A stretch of DNA of 64,000 nucleotides from Bog-756 sp963737625 (GCA_963737625.1 CAVTTK010000002.1:372001-436000), one strand, 5' to 3'; positions 33,704 to 43,179 are shown, counted from the first letter of the stretch. Notes: generated by a model from the letters alone, not told the origin. Program-made: numbers and translations.

Positions 33704-34282
33704 ATGCCCCGCCGAGCGAACAAGGTCGATCTCCAGACGACCCTTCTCTCGGGTATTCCCGAGCACGCCAAGGATCATTTCGCCATCGTGGAGATGCGCT
33801 CGCTGACTCCGGACTACTTCGAACGCTTCAGCGAGTCCATCCGTGGCGTCGGCTTTCGGGAGGACGATCTGTGGACCTTTGCTCTACTCCATGACACCAG
33901 CAGCCCCGGCAACTCTGCCGTGGACGATCCGGGGGTCCTGGTACCCGTAGTGCTGGTGGTATCCGCGTCGGGCGTGGCCGTTCTGCACGAGGCGACCGGG
34001 GAGGTGTTGTGGCACACCACCTGGGATCGCACCTGTCGCATCGAACTCAAGGCTTACGAGGCGGGGGAGTACCAGCTGTTCGCTCTTTCCTATTTCGTCG
34101 GGCCGACGTCCGTGTCAGAGCGATTCCCCGACCCATCGGCTCCACCGCTCGACCGATCCGAGATCGCGATCCGGTACTTCTACACCCACACGACTCCTTC
34201 GACGTACGAGGAGATCGATCAGCACTGGGCCCCGGCGCACATCGCCCAGGATCGGCACCGACTCCCCGAACTCCTGTCGTAA
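33704..34282 (+). CDS. Hypothetical protein
   Basis: A 192-residue soluble protein. Segments include MRSLTPDYFERFSESIRGVG, PVVLVVSASGVAVLHEATG, YQLFALSYFVGPTSVSERFP and a C-terminal IRYFYTHTTPSTYEEIDQHW. I recognise no family. The start is supported by a TAGGCT box ending 6 nt before the ATG. It lies between hypothetical genes and the LppX-like gene and has no operon partner. Confidence 0.6.
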   Translation: MPRRANKVDLQTTLLSGIPEHAKDHFAIVEMRSLTPDYFERFSESIRGVGFREDDLWTFALLHDTSSPGNSAVDDPGVLVPVVLVVSASGVAVLHEATGEVLWHTTWDRTCRIELKAYEAGEYQLFALSYFVGPTSVSERFPDPSAPPLDRSEIAIRYFYTHTTPSTYEEIDQHWAPAHIAQDRHRLPELLS

Positions 34283-34522
34283 CGGCTCACGGGTCGGCTG
34301 CGGCTCGGCCCCGGGTGGTTCCGGGTGGTCCCGAGTGAGATCCCGGTCATCGCCCTGCCGATACATTCGACACCGGGGTAGCTACCATTTGCTCAGGGAC
34401 AGGATCGGCCGACAAGTGGTCGCCCGATCGGAACTTGCGGCTCCCGGGTCGAACCCGATCCGAGCCGCGACCGCCAGGCCGCCTCCGGCGGAACCGCGAC
34501 TGTAGAGAAGGGGCACCCCAGA

Positions 34523-35674
34523 GTGAGCGAACTGGTCAAACACGAGACCTATCTGCCCGACTATCCCCCCGAGGCACGGGAACGCGCCCTGGAGCGTCGC
34601 CCCGAGGCGTCGCTGGTATCGCTCGACGCCGATGGCGCACAGGGTGGGGCAGCTGCCGGACGGTCCAAGGGACCCAGCCGGCTTGCCGTGGCGGTGATCG
34701 CCGCCTCCATCGTGGCTGCGGTGGCCGTCGGAGCTGCCGCTTTCAGCGGTGGGTCCATCGCTTCGGGTGCCTCCGGAGGCGGCTCCGCCGCTGCAGGTTC
34801 CCCTGCGGTGCCGGCGAAGGGGAGTCTGGCGTCGGCGGCCTCCAACTCCGCCGCCGCCTCGAGTGTGGCCTTCTCCCTCTCGGCTACCGAGACCACGGCC
34901 TCGTCGACGTCCACCCTGGTGAGCGGGAGCGGCGCCTTCGATCTGACCAAGGGCGTCGGACAGGTGACTGCGTCCGTGCCGTCATTGTCGTCGCTCCCCG
35001 GGGCCGGGTCCCAGGGCTCGCTGGACATCGTCGCCGACGGCACCAACCTGTATGTGAATGTACCGGCTCTGTCCTCATTGACGGGAGGAAAGAGTTGGGT
35101 TGAAACCTCCGCGTCCGGGTTGGCCTCGCTTGCCGGCTCGACCGCCGGCTCGCTGCCTCTGTCGGCGTTGAGCGACCCCTCGCAGGTCATGGGCCTGCTC
35201 GGTTCCCTGGGCGCGCCGGTCACCACCCTCGGGACGGTTGAGCTGCACGGAGAATCGACCACGGAATACCGGACCACGGTCTCCATCGCCGACATCGTGT
35301 CGAAGACGGCTCATGGCTCTACGGGGTCGACCGCCGGGGCGCTGGCCAAGGCGCTGCAGGACCTGGGCATTCCCAGCATTCCGGTGACAGCGTGGGTCGG
35401 CTCGGACGGCTTGCTCCGCCAGATCTCGGTCTCGGTGGACCTGAGTCACGCATCCCTCGCCGGCGTCCTGGGCACCCTGGCGTCGGGCTCGGGCAGCTCC
35501 TTGGCAGGGGCGAGCATTGACCTCACGGTGGGTCTGTCCCACTATGGCCAACCGGTCGCCGTCAATGTTCCTCCGGCATCGGACGTCACCAATCTGAACA
35601 ACCTCGGTTCCTCCCTCAAGGGGATGGCATCGAAGCTGGGCGGCACGCTTTCGAGCATCGCCTCGCACGTCTGA
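34523..35674 (+). CDS. Membrane-anchored LppX/LprG-like exported protein
   Basis: A 383-residue protein. A cytoplasmic N-terminus (SELVKHETYLPDYPPEARER) precedes one membrane helix (AVAVIAASIVAAVAVGAAAF, about residues 53-73) and a Ser/Ala/Gly-rich linker. An extracellular domain follows with SGSGAFDLTKGVGQVTASVP, SLDIVADGTNLYVNVPALSS, GKSWVETSASGLASL, YRTTVSIADIV and VTAWVGSDGLLRQISVSVDL. The order of strands matches the LppX/LprA/F/G lipid-binding fold of actinobacteria, but it is anchored by a helix instead of a lipobox. GTG 34523 is preceded by AGAAGGGG. Confidence 0.65.
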   Translation: MSELVKHETYLPDYPPEARERALERRPEASLVSLDADGAQGGAAAGRSKGPSRLAVAVIAASIVAAVAVGAAAFSGGSIASGASGGGSAAAGSPAVPAKGSLASAASNSAAASSVAFSLSATETTASSTSTLVSGSGAFDLTKGVGQVTASVPSLSSLPGAGSQGSLDIVADGTNLYVNVPALSSLTGGKSWVETSASGLASLAGSTAGSLPLSALSDPSQVMGLLGSLGAPVTTLGTVELHGESTTEYRTTVSIADIVSKTAHGSTGSTAGALAKALQDLGIPSIPVTAWVGSDGLLRQISVSVDLSHASLAGVLGTLASGSGSSLAGASIDLTVGLSHYGQPVAVNVPPASDVTNLNNLGSSLKGMASKLGGTLSSIASHV

Positions 35675-35720
35675 GTGTCCGCCGGCCCGGGGGGAAACCT
35701 GGGGGAGGTTCGCCCGCCGG

Positions 35721-35726
35721 TACGAT
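35721..35726 (+). promoter_or_regulatory. Leaderless -10 box of leuS
   Basis: TACGAT followed by 8 nt and ATG 35735; no Shine-Dalgarno sequence. Confidence 0.42.
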
Positions 35727-35734
35727 CGTGACCC

Positions 35735-38233
35735 ATGGTACGGGCCTACGACGTCATCGAGGTGGAGAAGAAGTGGCAGCGGTTGTGGGCCGACGAGGGG
35801 ACCTACGAGGTCGACGCCGACGACCCCAGGCCGCCCTGGTACGTGCTCACCATGTATCCCTACCCGTCGGGACCGGCCCATATGGGCCACGTCCGGAACT
35901 ACACCTTCGGTGATCTTCTGGTCCGACAGCGCACCATGTTGGGGTACGCCGTGCTCTCCCCGTTCGGGTTCGACTCCTTCGGACTTCCGGCCGAGAACGC
36001 CGCCATCAAAACGGGTACCCATCCCCGGATCTTCACGGACGCCCGGATCGCCGAGCTGAAGGAATCGATCACCTCGCTTGGTGCCGTCTACGACTGGCGG
36101 AGGGAGATCCGCAGCCACGATCCGGAGTACATCAAGTGGAACCAGGTCATTTTCCAGAAGCTCCTGGCCAGCGGACTGGCCTACCGGGCGAATGCCCCGG
36201 TCAACTGGTGTCCGGGGTGCCAAACGGTGCTGGCCAATGAGCAAGTGCTGGCCGACGGCACCTGCGAGCGCTCCGGAGACCTGGTCGAGAAACGCGATCT
36301 CGAGCAGTGGTTCTTCGGGATAACCCAGTACGCGGACGAGCTCCTGGCCGGGTTGGACGACCTTGACTGGCCCGAGCGGGTCAAGACCATGCAGCGCAAC
36401 TGGATCGGTCGATCCGAGGGAGCCGAGTACGATCTCGTCGTCGAGGGACGGGACGGATCCGACGGTCGGCCACGCCTCGCCCTGCGGGTGTTCACGACCC
36501 GACCGGACACCTCGTTCGGCATGACCTATGCCGTGGTCGCTCCTGAGCACCCCATGGTCGACGACCTGACGACGCCCGAGCACCGGGCCGCTGTCGACGA
36601 ACTGCGGCTGCGGGCGGCGTCCAGCACCGATGTGGAGCGCATGTCGGAGAGCGGCGCCCAGAGCCTGGCCAAGCGGGGCGCATTCACCGGCTCCTCCGTA
36701 GTCAATCCCTTCACCGGGACGGCGGTTCCGGTCTACGTGGCCGACTACGTGCTGATGGGCTACGGCACGGGGGCCATCATGGCCGTGCCGGCCGAGGACA
36801 CCAGGGACTGGGACTTTGCCGAGGCCTACGGACTCCCCTGGGTGCGAACGGTCAGGCCGCCGGCCGGATGGGACGACCCCGGCGGCCCAGGCGGCGCCTA
36901 CACCGGCACCGGCGAGAAGATCAACAGTGGCTGGCTGGACGGCCTGGACATTCCGACAGCCAAGGCCCGGGCCATCGAATGGCTGGAGGCCGAAGGCATC
37001 GGCGAGCGCATGGTGAACTACCGCCTGCGTGACTGGCTGGTGTCGCGCCAGCGGTTCTGGGGCTGCCCCATCCCCATCGTCTACTGCCCCGACCATGGCA
37101 TCGTCCCCGTACCGACCGACCAGCTCCCGGTGCTGGCGCCTGACGACGTGAAGTTCCTACCCACGGGTGAGTCGCCCCTGGCCACCAATCTCGAGTTCCT
37201 GAATACCACGTGCCCGATCTGCGGCGGCCCGGCCAGCCGCGAGACCGACACCATGGATACGTTCGTCGACTCGTCCTGGTATTTCCTGCGCTTCACCGAC
37301 CCGTGGTCCACCGACGTCCCCTTCGACCCCGAGGTCGCCCGGCACTGGATGCCCGTGGACCAGTACATCGGCGGGATCGAGCACGCCATCCTCCACCTGC
37401 TCTACGCCCGGTTCTACACCAAGGCGCTGGTCGACATGGGCGTGGCTCCGGAGGGCATGAGGGAACCGTTCGCCCGTCTGTTCACCCAAGGGATGATCCG
37501 GATGGACGGAAAGAAGATGTCCAAATCCAAGGGCAACCTGGTGGCTCCCTCCAGCTACCTCACCAGCGTGGGCGCCGACGCCCTGCGCCTGTTCCACCTG
37601 TTCGTCGGCCCGCCGGCCGACGACGTTGACTGGTCGTCGCAGACAGACAGCGTCATCGAAGGATGTGGTCGGTATCTCGATCGGGTGTGGCGACTGGCCG
37701 TGCCTTCTGACGACAGCATGCTCACGCTCCGTGTTGGGACGCTCACCGGCCCGGACGTCGCCGTCCGACACGCCACCCACCGGTTGATCGACCGGGTCAG
37801 CAGGGACTACGAGCGCTGGTCATACAACACCGCGGTGGCCGCCTGCATGGAGTTCGTCAACCTCCTGTACGGCTACGTGCGAGAGGACGGACACGCCGAT
37901 GTGGTCGATGAGGCGGTGGACACCCTGCTTCTGCTGCTGGCCCCCATGACCCCCCATCTGACCGCCGAGGCCTGGGAGCGTCGGCACGGCGACCATATCC
38001 ACAGCCGTGCCTGGCCGGTGGCCGACCCCGAACTCGCCGCCGAGGATCGCGTCACCATGGTGGTCCAGATAAACGGCAAGGTCCGGGATCGGATCGAGGT
38101 GGCGCCCACCATCTCGGAGGAAGATGCCGAAGTGTTGGCCCTGGCCTCGGCCGCGGTGGTCGAGGCGCTCGGGGGGAAGGCTCCCCGACGGGTCATCGTC
38201 CGACCGCCCAAGCTCGTCAACATCGTCATATGA
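35735..38233 (+). CDS. leuS: Leucine--tRNA ligase
   Basis: An 832-residue class I aminoacyl-tRNA synthetase that charges tRNA-Leu. The N-terminal catalytic signature is YPSGPAHMGHVRNYTFGD (HMGH). The editing domain has FTTRPDTSFGMTYAVVAPEH and GTGAIMAVPAEDTRDWDFA. Zinc-binding CPICGGP and DTFVDSSWYFLRF follow, then the KMSKS loop KKMSKSKGN (about residue 594). The C-terminal anticodon and LeuS domains end in KVRDRIEV and APRRVIVRPPKLVNIVI. The length is standard. A TACGAT box sits 8 nt before the ATG. Confidence 0.98.
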   Translation: MVRAYDVIEVEKKWQRLWADEGTYEVDADDPRPPWYVLTMYPYPSGPAHMGHVRNYTFGDLLVRQRTMLGYAVLSPFGFDSFGLPAENAAIKTGTHPRIFTDARIAELKESITSLGAVYDWRREIRSHDPEYIKWNQVIFQKLLASGLAYRANAPVNWCPGCQTVLANEQVLADGTCERSGDLVEKRDLEQWFFGITQYADELLAGLDDLDWPERVKTMQRNWIGRSEGAEYDLVVEGRDGSDGRPRLALRVFTTRPDTSFGMTYAVVAPEHPMVDDLTTPEHRAAVDELRLRAASSTDVERMSESGAQSLAKRGAFTGSSVVNPFTGTAVPVYVADYVLMGYGTGAIMAVPAEDTRDWDFAEAYGLPWVRTVRPPAGWDDPGGPGGAYTGTGEKINSGWLDGLDIPTAKARAIEWLEAEGIGERMVNYRLRDWLVSRQRFWGCPIPIVYCPDHGIVPVPTDQLPVLAPDDVKFLPTGESPLATNLEFLNTTCPICGGPASRETDTMDTFVDSSWYFLRFTDPWSTDVPFDPEVARHWMPVDQYIGGIEHAILHLLYARFYTKALVDMGVAPEGMREPFARLFTQGMIRMDGKKMSKSKGNLVAPSSYLTSVGADALRLFHLFVGPPADDVDWSSQTDSVIEGCGRYLDRVWRLAVPSDDSMLTLRVGTLTGPDVAVRHATHRLIDRVSRDYERWSYNTAVAACMEFVNLLYGYVREDGHADVVDEAVDTLLLLLAPMTPHLTAEAWERRHGDHIHSRAWPVADPELAAEDRVTMVVQINGKVRDRIEVAPTISEEDAEVLALASAAVVEALGGKAPRRVIVRPPKLVNIVI

Positions 38234-38281
38234 CCACTCGCAGGCGACGGCGCGCCAGGGCGACGGGGTCAGTCCGGCCTG

Positions 38282-39286
38282 CTACTTGAAGCCGACCAGC
38301 ACCTCAGCCCAGCGTTGTGGCTCCATGTCGTAAGGAGCGTAGAAGCTGAACCGATCCACCAGCCCCTCGTAGCGCCGGAGCACCTCGGGGGCGATCTCGT
38401 CGAGCTCGCCCACCACGGCGAACGTGCGGAGGATGTCGTCGTCGATGAGGTCGGCCATCTGGTCCCAGGCCCCCCGCTTGGACAGCGTGTTGAGATCGGT
38501 CTGGAGGTCGCCCCAGCCGTGAAGTTCCAGTACAGGGCGGTAGGCGGGTGTCGATCCGTAGAAGGCCAGCTGCGTCTTCACGGCCTTGGTGGCAGCGGCG
38601 AACCCGGCGTCGTCGGCTCCGGTTACCACCATGCCGGGATAGGAGATCTGGACGTCGGTTCGGGCCTTCCCACCGGCGGCCAGACCCCGTTCCAGCGCAG
38701 GCAGCGTGACCTCGCGCAGATAGCGCTCTGTCGTGAATCCGTGAGCCAGGACACCGTCGGCCACCTCTCCTGCCACCTCGGTCATCTTCTCGCCGACGGC
38801 GGCGAGAAAGATGAGGGGATTGCCGAAAGGATTGGGCCCCGGGTCGAACATCGGGGTCATCAGCGTGTGCCGGTAGAAATCACCCCGGAAGGCCAGGCGA
38901 CTGCCGTCAGACCAGCTGGCCCAGATGGCCCTGATGGCCTTGATGAGCTCCCGCATCCGCGGGGCTGGGTGCGACCATGGCATGGAGAATCGCTTCTCGA
39001 TGTGGGGTTTGATCTGGGACCCGAGCCCGAGCATGAAGCGGCCCCTCGACATGGTCTGGAGGTCGTTGGCCATCATGGCCAAGTTCATCGGGTTGCGGGC
39101 GAACGCCACGGCGATCCCGGTGCCGAGCTTGATCCGCTCGGTGTGCTCGGCCGCCAGCATCAGGGGGAGGAACGGATCGTGATTGGTCTCGGCCGACCAA
39201 AGGCCGTCATAGCCGACCTCCTCGGCCAGGCGAGCCGATTCGACCACTCCGCTGGGGTCGAAACCGATGCCTCCGTCCACGTCCAT
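38282..39286 (-). CDS. LLM-class F420-dependent oxidoreductase
   Basis: A 334-residue TIM-barrel protein of the luciferase-like family. It reads FDPSGVVESARLAEEVGYDG followed by WSAETNHDPFLPLMLAAEHT and KLGTGIAVAFARNPMNLAMM, then LQTMSRGRFMLGLGSQIKPH and FLAAVGEKMTEVAGEVADGV, in the arrangement of coenzyme F420-dependent actinobacterial enzymes. The substrate is unknown. The start at 39286 is favoured over upstream codons by the TAGCGT box 5 nt before it and by the family N-terminus. It is convergent with leuS. Confidence 0.88.
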   Translation of the reverse strand: MDVDGGIGFDPSGVVESARLAEEVGYDGLWSAETNHDPFLPLMLAAEHTERIKLGTGIAVAFARNPMNLAMMANDLQTMSRGRFMLGLGSQIKPHIEKRFSMPWSHPAPRMRELIKAIRAIWASWSDGSRLAFRGDFYRHTLMTPMFDPGPNPFGNPLIFLAAVGEKMTEVAGEVADGVLAHGFTTERYLREVTLPALERGLAAGGKARTDVQISYPGMVVTGADDAGFAAATKAVKTQLAFYGSTPAYRPVLELHGWGDLQTDLNTLSKRGAWDQMADLIDDDILRTFAVVGELDEIAPEVLRRYEGLVDRFSFYAPYDMEPQRWAEVLVGFK

Positions 39287-39291
39287 GGACC

Positions 39292-39297
39292 ACGCTA
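39292..39297 (-). promoter_or_regulatory. Leaderless -10 box of the F420 oxidoreductase gene
   Basis: TAGCGT on the minus strand, 5 nt before the ATG at 39286. Confidence 0.42.
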
Positions 39298-39377
39298 ACC
39301 CGGGGTCCCGGGCCCAAGGAGGGCGGCGGGCGTCCGGCGCAGTTGCATCATGGCGGCTGGTGCCCCACAATTCCCTG

Positions 39378-40321
39378 GTGACCGACAAACTGGACACCGG
39401 TCGCCCGTTGACGGCCCGACCCGCGGTCGTCCCCTCGACGGTCGTGCCCCCGGTGGAGATACCGACCATTTTGGTCTTCCACGATGTGGCCTCCCTGGTG
39501 GACTCGTTCCGGTCCCTGTCCGCCCCAGACCCGAATTCCTGGGTTCCACCCTCCCCGGACCGGGGGATAATGCCGACGGCAGCCCCGCCAGGCCCGTTGG
39601 GCCTCAACGGAGGTTCCCAGACTCCCTGGAACGGCGGTCCCCGCAATGGCGTGAACGGCGGGTACGCGGCCGACCTCAACGGCGGAGGGGCCGGATATGC
39701 CCCGGTCACCCCCGACTACGCCCCGGTCACCCCGCTACGCCCCGCACCCCCGACTACGCCCCTGTCACCCCCGACTTCGCCCGGGTCGCCCCCGACTACG
39801 CCCCGGTCACTCCCGACTACGCCCCGGTCACTCCCGACTACGCCCGAGTTCCTGTCACGGCCCCGCCTGCGGCACTGAACGACCCCCGGGTCGAGACGGC
39901 CCCTGTCGGAACGGTCACCGACGAGGAGCGCACCCGTTACGGCGTGCTACTCGACCGTGCGGCCGAGCGGGGCCTGCTGGATTCGGCCGAGTATGAAGTT
40001 CGGCTCCGCCAGTTGGCCGAGGCCACCACCACCGACCAGATGGTCGCCATCGTCGCCGAATTGCCGGCGTTCGCCCCGCAGGTCAGCGCACCGGCTCCGC
40101 ACCAGTCCCGGAGTGCCATCCAATCGGCCTCCCGGTCCGCTGCCGGGGAAGGACACCGCAGGCGGCTCATCATCTGGGTGTTGATGGGGGTGTTGGTGGC
40201 CCTGGCCCTCGCCTCGCTGGTGATCCTGGCCCTATCGGTGGGTCGCCTGTCACGGAGCCGAAGTTCCATGCCACCACCACCGCCGGCGGCCACCCGACCG
40301 GTTAGTGCCCTTCGCCTCTGA
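39378..40321 (+). pseudogene. DUF1707-like membrane protein with a frameshift in a repeat array
   Basis: The gene probably starts at GTG 39378 (VTDKLDTGRPLTARPAVVPS) and encodes a Pro/Gly/Asn-rich N-terminal region. It enters a TPDYAPV heptad repeat at 39699 and loses frame inside it. The other frame continues TPDYAPV repeats and then a DUF1707/SHOCT-like helical domain (TDEERTRYGVLLDRAAERGL, EYEVRLRQLAEATTTDQM). A membrane helix (IIWVLMGVLVALALASLVIL) and a short Ser/Pro-rich tail follow. Two of the seven 21-bp repeats are only 19 bp, which together cause the shift. In the first frame the ORF stops at 39878 without the domain. The last 20 bp overlap the convergent PAC2 gene. Confidence 0.6.
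39699..39841 (+). repeat. Seven-unit 21-bp tandem repeat (TPDYAPV), two units of 19 bp
   Basis: Units of the type GCCCCGGTCACCCCCGACTAC start at 39699, 39720, 39739, 39758, 39779, 39800 and 39821. Units 2 and 3 are 19 bp each, the rest 21 bp. The net loss of 4 bp shifts the reading frame of the surrounding gene. Confidence 0.9.
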
Positions 40322-41210
40322 GAAACTGTTCCAACTCCGCGGCAATCTCGTCCCCAGTGGGCACGTCGACGTCGAGCGGTGCGGGCTGGACTTCCTCAGA
40401 GTCGAGTGCGGCCTCCAACCTGCGCACCATCTCGAGGTGCTCGGGATTGGCCCCGATGAGCTCGTCCACCTGGCGACGGGAGGCTCCGGCGGCGTCCCGC
40501 AGTGAGGAACTGTCGAGCACCGTGCCGGTCACCGCGCAGAGTCCCTCGATGAGTGCCGCGCTGGCCTCGGGGTAGGGCATGGCCGAGACGTAGTGCGGCA
40601 CACGGGCCCACAGTCCGATGACGGGCACCCCGGCCTGGCCCAGCGCCACCTCGAGCGCCGCCTGCACGCCGGCCGGGACTTCGAGCGTTCCGTGCACCGT
40701 ACCCACCCGTCCGGCCAGCTCCACCGACTGGGGCGGGACGGTCGAGGCCAGCCGCACCGGTCGGGTATGTGGGGTAGGAGCGGGAAAAGCCCCGAATCCG
40801 ACGACGGTGCGGACCCCGAGTCCCTGCACCAGTCCCACGACGGCGTCGATGAACGTCGGCCAGGAGAAGTCGGGCTCGGGTCCGGTCAAGTAGAGGATGT
40901 CGGCTCCCACCCGATCCTTGCCGGCCACCACCCGGATACTGGGCCAGGTCAGCTCGGTGGTCACCCCGTCTTCGAGGCGGGCGATCGGCCTACGGGCGCG
41001 TTGGTCGATGAGCCTCTCGGTGTCGAACGCCGCCACCACCGTGGTCGGTGATCCCGTCAGCAGGGCGGCGATGGCGGCGGACGCCCCCATGCCGGCATCG
41101 ACCCAACCTTCGAGAGCGACCACCAGCACAGGACGCGAGAGCTGGCGGAGCGCGGCCCGGTCCCAGTTGGCATCGAATTCATAGAGGGACGACGGATCGC
41201 GATCGGTCAC
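40302..41210 (-). CDS. PAC2 family protein
   Basis: A 302-residue protein of the PAC2 (proteasome assembly chaperone 2-like) family, common in proteasome-bearing Actinobacteria. It reads RPVLVVALEGWVDAGMGASA, TVVAAFDTERLIDQRARRP, YLTGPEPDFSWPTFIDAVVG, GFGAFPAPTPHTRPV and VPVIGLWARVPHYVSAMPYP. The C-terminal helical part is acidic. Function in bacteria is not settled. The start at 41210 overlaps the end of the upstream phosphotransferase gene (ATGA-type overlap at 41207-41210), so the two form an operon. Confidence 0.9.
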   Translation of the reverse strand: MTDRDPSSLYEFDANWDRAALRQLSRPVLVVALEGWVDAGMGASAAIAALLTGSPTTVVAAFDTERLIDQRARRPIARLEDGVTTELTWPSIRVVAGKDRVGADILYLTGPEPDFSWPTFIDAVVGLVQGLGVRTVVGFGAFPAPTPHTRPVRLASTVPPQSVELAGRVGTVHGTLEVPAGVQAALEVALGQAGVPVIGLWARVPHYVSAMPYPEASAALIEGLCAVTGTVLDSSSLRDAAGASRRQVDELIGANPEHLEMVRRLEAALDSEEVQPAPLDVDVPTGDEIAAELEQFLRGEGH

Positions 41211-42268
41211 AACGACTCCACCTCGGCCAGAGCCCGCTCACCCAGTCGACCGACGTGGGTGGCGAACTGCTCGACACCGGACCGGTCGCCGGCGGCGGCC
41301 CCTCCGGCATAGCGCACATGGACCCCTTGGAGGATACAGGCCAGCTTCCAGAATCCGAACGCCCGGTAGTACGGGATCTGGGTGACATCCAGGCCCGATT
41401 GGCGGGAGTAGCGGTCCAGAAGGTCGGACCGGCGAGCGAATCCGGGAAGTGTCGTGGGGGCCACCCCCAGCAGCGCCTGATCCCCGTCCCCTGGCTCTGC
41501 CCAGTACACCAGCAGCAGCCCGAGGTCGGCCAACGGGTCGCCCAGCGTGCAGATCTCCCAGTCCAGGATGGCCCGGACCGTTCCCCCGTCGTCCAGGACC
41601 GTGTTGTCCAGCCGGTAGTCACCGTGGACGATGCTGACACCCTGCTGCTCGGGGATCCTGGCCGCCAGGAGGTCGTGGACCCGGTCGATGATGCCCGGTC
41701 CCGGTCGACCGTCCACGGTGGACTGGGTGAACTGGCCGTGCCACCGCTTGAGCTGGCGCTCGATGTAGCTGTCGCGTCGGGAGAAGTCACCGAGCCCCAC
41801 GGCGTCGACGTCCACGGCGTGTAGTCCGGCCAGGCTGTCGATCAGCGAGTCCCCGGCGTGGGAACGGCTGGCCTCGGAGAGCTCGGCGGCGGCCCGCTCG
41901 TCGCGCACGATGTGGCCTTCGACGAAGGACATGACGTAGAACGGCGCCCCGTTCACGGACTCGTCGGTGCACAGCCCGAGGGCCCGGGGCACAGGAACAC
42001 CGGTCCGACCCAGGGCGCTGATCACCGTGTGTTCGCGCCGCATGTCATGGGCGGTGGGGAGCACGTGACTCACGGGAGGGCGCCGAAGGGCGAAGGTCTG
42101 CCCGGCGTCGTCGGTCACCCGATAGGTGAGGTTGGAACGGCCTCCGGCGATGAGCTCGAACGTGAAGGGAGCCTTGGCCCCGTCCACGGTGGCACTCATC
42201 CATTCGGTCACCCGGTCCCGGTCGATCCCCTCGACATCGGTGTCAACGGTCGGTGGCCCTTCTTCCAT
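41207..42268 (-). CDS. Aminoglycoside phosphotransferase-like kinase (ACAD10/11-type)
   Basis: A 353-residue protein of the APH/phosphotransferase family. The nucleotide-binding start is FELIAGGRSNLTYRVTDDAG and FALRRPP. The catalytic loop is VSIVHGDYRLDNTVLDD (HGD-x-R-x-x-N), and the metal-binding segment is AILDWEICTLGDPLADLG. This combination is typical of the kinase domains paired with ACAD10/11 acyl-CoA dehydrogenases, which phosphorylate 4-hydroxyacyl-CoA; such a dehydrogenase lies elsewhere in the window (11.0 kb). A TAGCGT box ends 7 nt before the ATG, indicating a leaderless mRNA. Confidence 0.9.
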   Translation of the reverse strand: MEEGPPTVDTDVEGIDRDRVTEWMSATVDGAKAPFTFELIAGGRSNLTYRVTDDAGQTFALRRPPVSHVLPTAHDMRREHTVISALGRTGVPVPRALGLCTDESVNGAPFYVMSFVEGHIVRDERAAAELSEASRSHAGDSLIDSLAGLHAVDVDAVGLGDFSRRDSYIERQLKRWHGQFTQSTVDGRPGPGIIDRVHDLLAARIPEQQGVSIVHGDYRLDNTVLDDGGTVRAILDWEICTLGDPLADLGLLLVYWAEPGDGDQALLGVAPTTLPGFARRSDLLDRYSRQSGLDVTQIPYYRAFGFWKLACILQGVHVRYAGGAAAGDRSGVEQFATHVGRLGERALAEVESL

Positions 42269-42275
42269 CCCTATG

Positions 42276-42281
42276 ACGCTA
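42276..42281 (-). promoter_or_regulatory. Leaderless -10 box of the phosphotransferase gene
   Basis: TAGCGT on the minus strand, 7 nt before the ATG at 42268. Confidence 0.5.
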
Positions 42282-42380
42282 CCCGCGCCACGTTCCGAGC
42301 CTGGGGCGCGGGAGGCTCTGCGCCCCCTTGTCGCCCCGTCGGGCCCCGGGCGGCCGGTCGGAAGGCCGTTTCGGTCCCGG

Positions 42381-42386
42381 TATCGT
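42381..42386 (+). promoter_or_regulatory. Leaderless -10 box of the thioredoxin-like gene
   Basis: TATCGT followed by 7 nt and ATG 42394. Confidence 0.52.
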
Positions 42387-42393
42387 CTGGGTC

Positions 42394-43113
42394 ATGGTCG
42401 ATGTCACCGATGCCACGTTCGAGGAGGAGGTCCTCCTACGGTCCTCCGAGGTCCCCGTGGTAGTGGACCTGTGGGCGCCGTGGTGTGGGCCGTGTCGGAC
42501 CCTTGGCCCCATCATCGAGAAGGTGGTGGATGCCACCGAGGGGGCGGTGGCCCTGGCCAAGGTCAATGTGGACGAGAACCCGGCCATCTCGGGCAGCTTC
42601 CAGGTGCAGTCGATCCCGGCCGTCTTCGCCCTGAAGGACGGGAAGGTGATCGACGGATTCATCGGAGCACTCCCCGAGGCGGCAGTGGCGGAGTTCGTGG
42701 CCAAGCTGACCCCGGAGCCCTCCGAGGCCGACCTCCTGGTGGCCCAAGGGCAGCTCGACGGATCCGAGGAGCCGCTGCGGAAGGCGCTCGAGCTTCAGCC
42801 CGATCATGAAGGCGCCATCGTGGCGTTGGCCGGCCTACTGGTGGCCCGAGGGGAAGCGGACGAAGCCATCGCCCTACTGGGACGGATCCCCGAGACGGCC
42901 GAGACGCGCCGGCTCCTGGCCGAGGCTCGCCTGGCCTCCCAGCAGGTCGACGTGGCCGCCGACGGGGTCGAGGTCCTCTTGGACGGACTTCTCGAACGCG
43001 TCACCGAGGATCCATCGGCCCGACAGGAGTTCCTGGACCTGCTGGAGACCCTCGGCCCAGACGATCCTCGGACCTCCGGGTACCGCAAGGCTCTGGCCTC
43101 GCGGCTGTTCTGA
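42394..43113 (+). CDS. Thioredoxin with TPR domain (YbbN/CnoX-like)
   Basis: A 239-residue protein with an N-terminal thioredoxin domain (residues 1-108). The intact active site is VVDLWAPWCGPCRTLGP, with the cis-proline in QSIPAVFALKDGKV. The C-terminal half (about 110-235) is a TPR-like helical repeat region with EEPLRKALELQPDHEGAIVA and RGEADEAIALLGRIPETAET. This domain order is that of YbbN/CnoX co-chaperones, which protect client proteins under oxidative stress. Unlike some members, the CGPC cysteines are present, so a disulfide exchange role is possible. The leaderless TATCGT box fixes the start at 42394. Confidence 0.92.
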   Translation: MVDVTDATFEEEVLLRSSEVPVVVDLWAPWCGPCRTLGPIIEKVVDATEGAVALAKVNVDENPAISGSFQVQSIPAVFALKDGKVIDGFIGALPEAAVAEFVAKLTPEPSEADLLVAQGQLDGSEEPLRKALELQPDHEGAIVALAGLLVARGEADEAIALLGRIPETAETRRLLAEARLASQQVDVAADGVEVLLDGLLERVTEDPSARQEFLDLLETLGPDDPRTSGYRKALASRLF

Positions 43114-43179
43114 CCTGGTCGGCCCTCCCATCGTCGAGAGAACGTGGGTGTCGGAGTGTCGACCGTCCGGGTCGGGGGA

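Noticed and set aside
39267..39878. Independent Pro/Thr-rich protein in the first frame of the repeat array
   Set aside because: Its C-terminal part is merely the shifted reading of TPDYAPV repeats; the frameshifted DUF1707-like gene is the simpler explanation.
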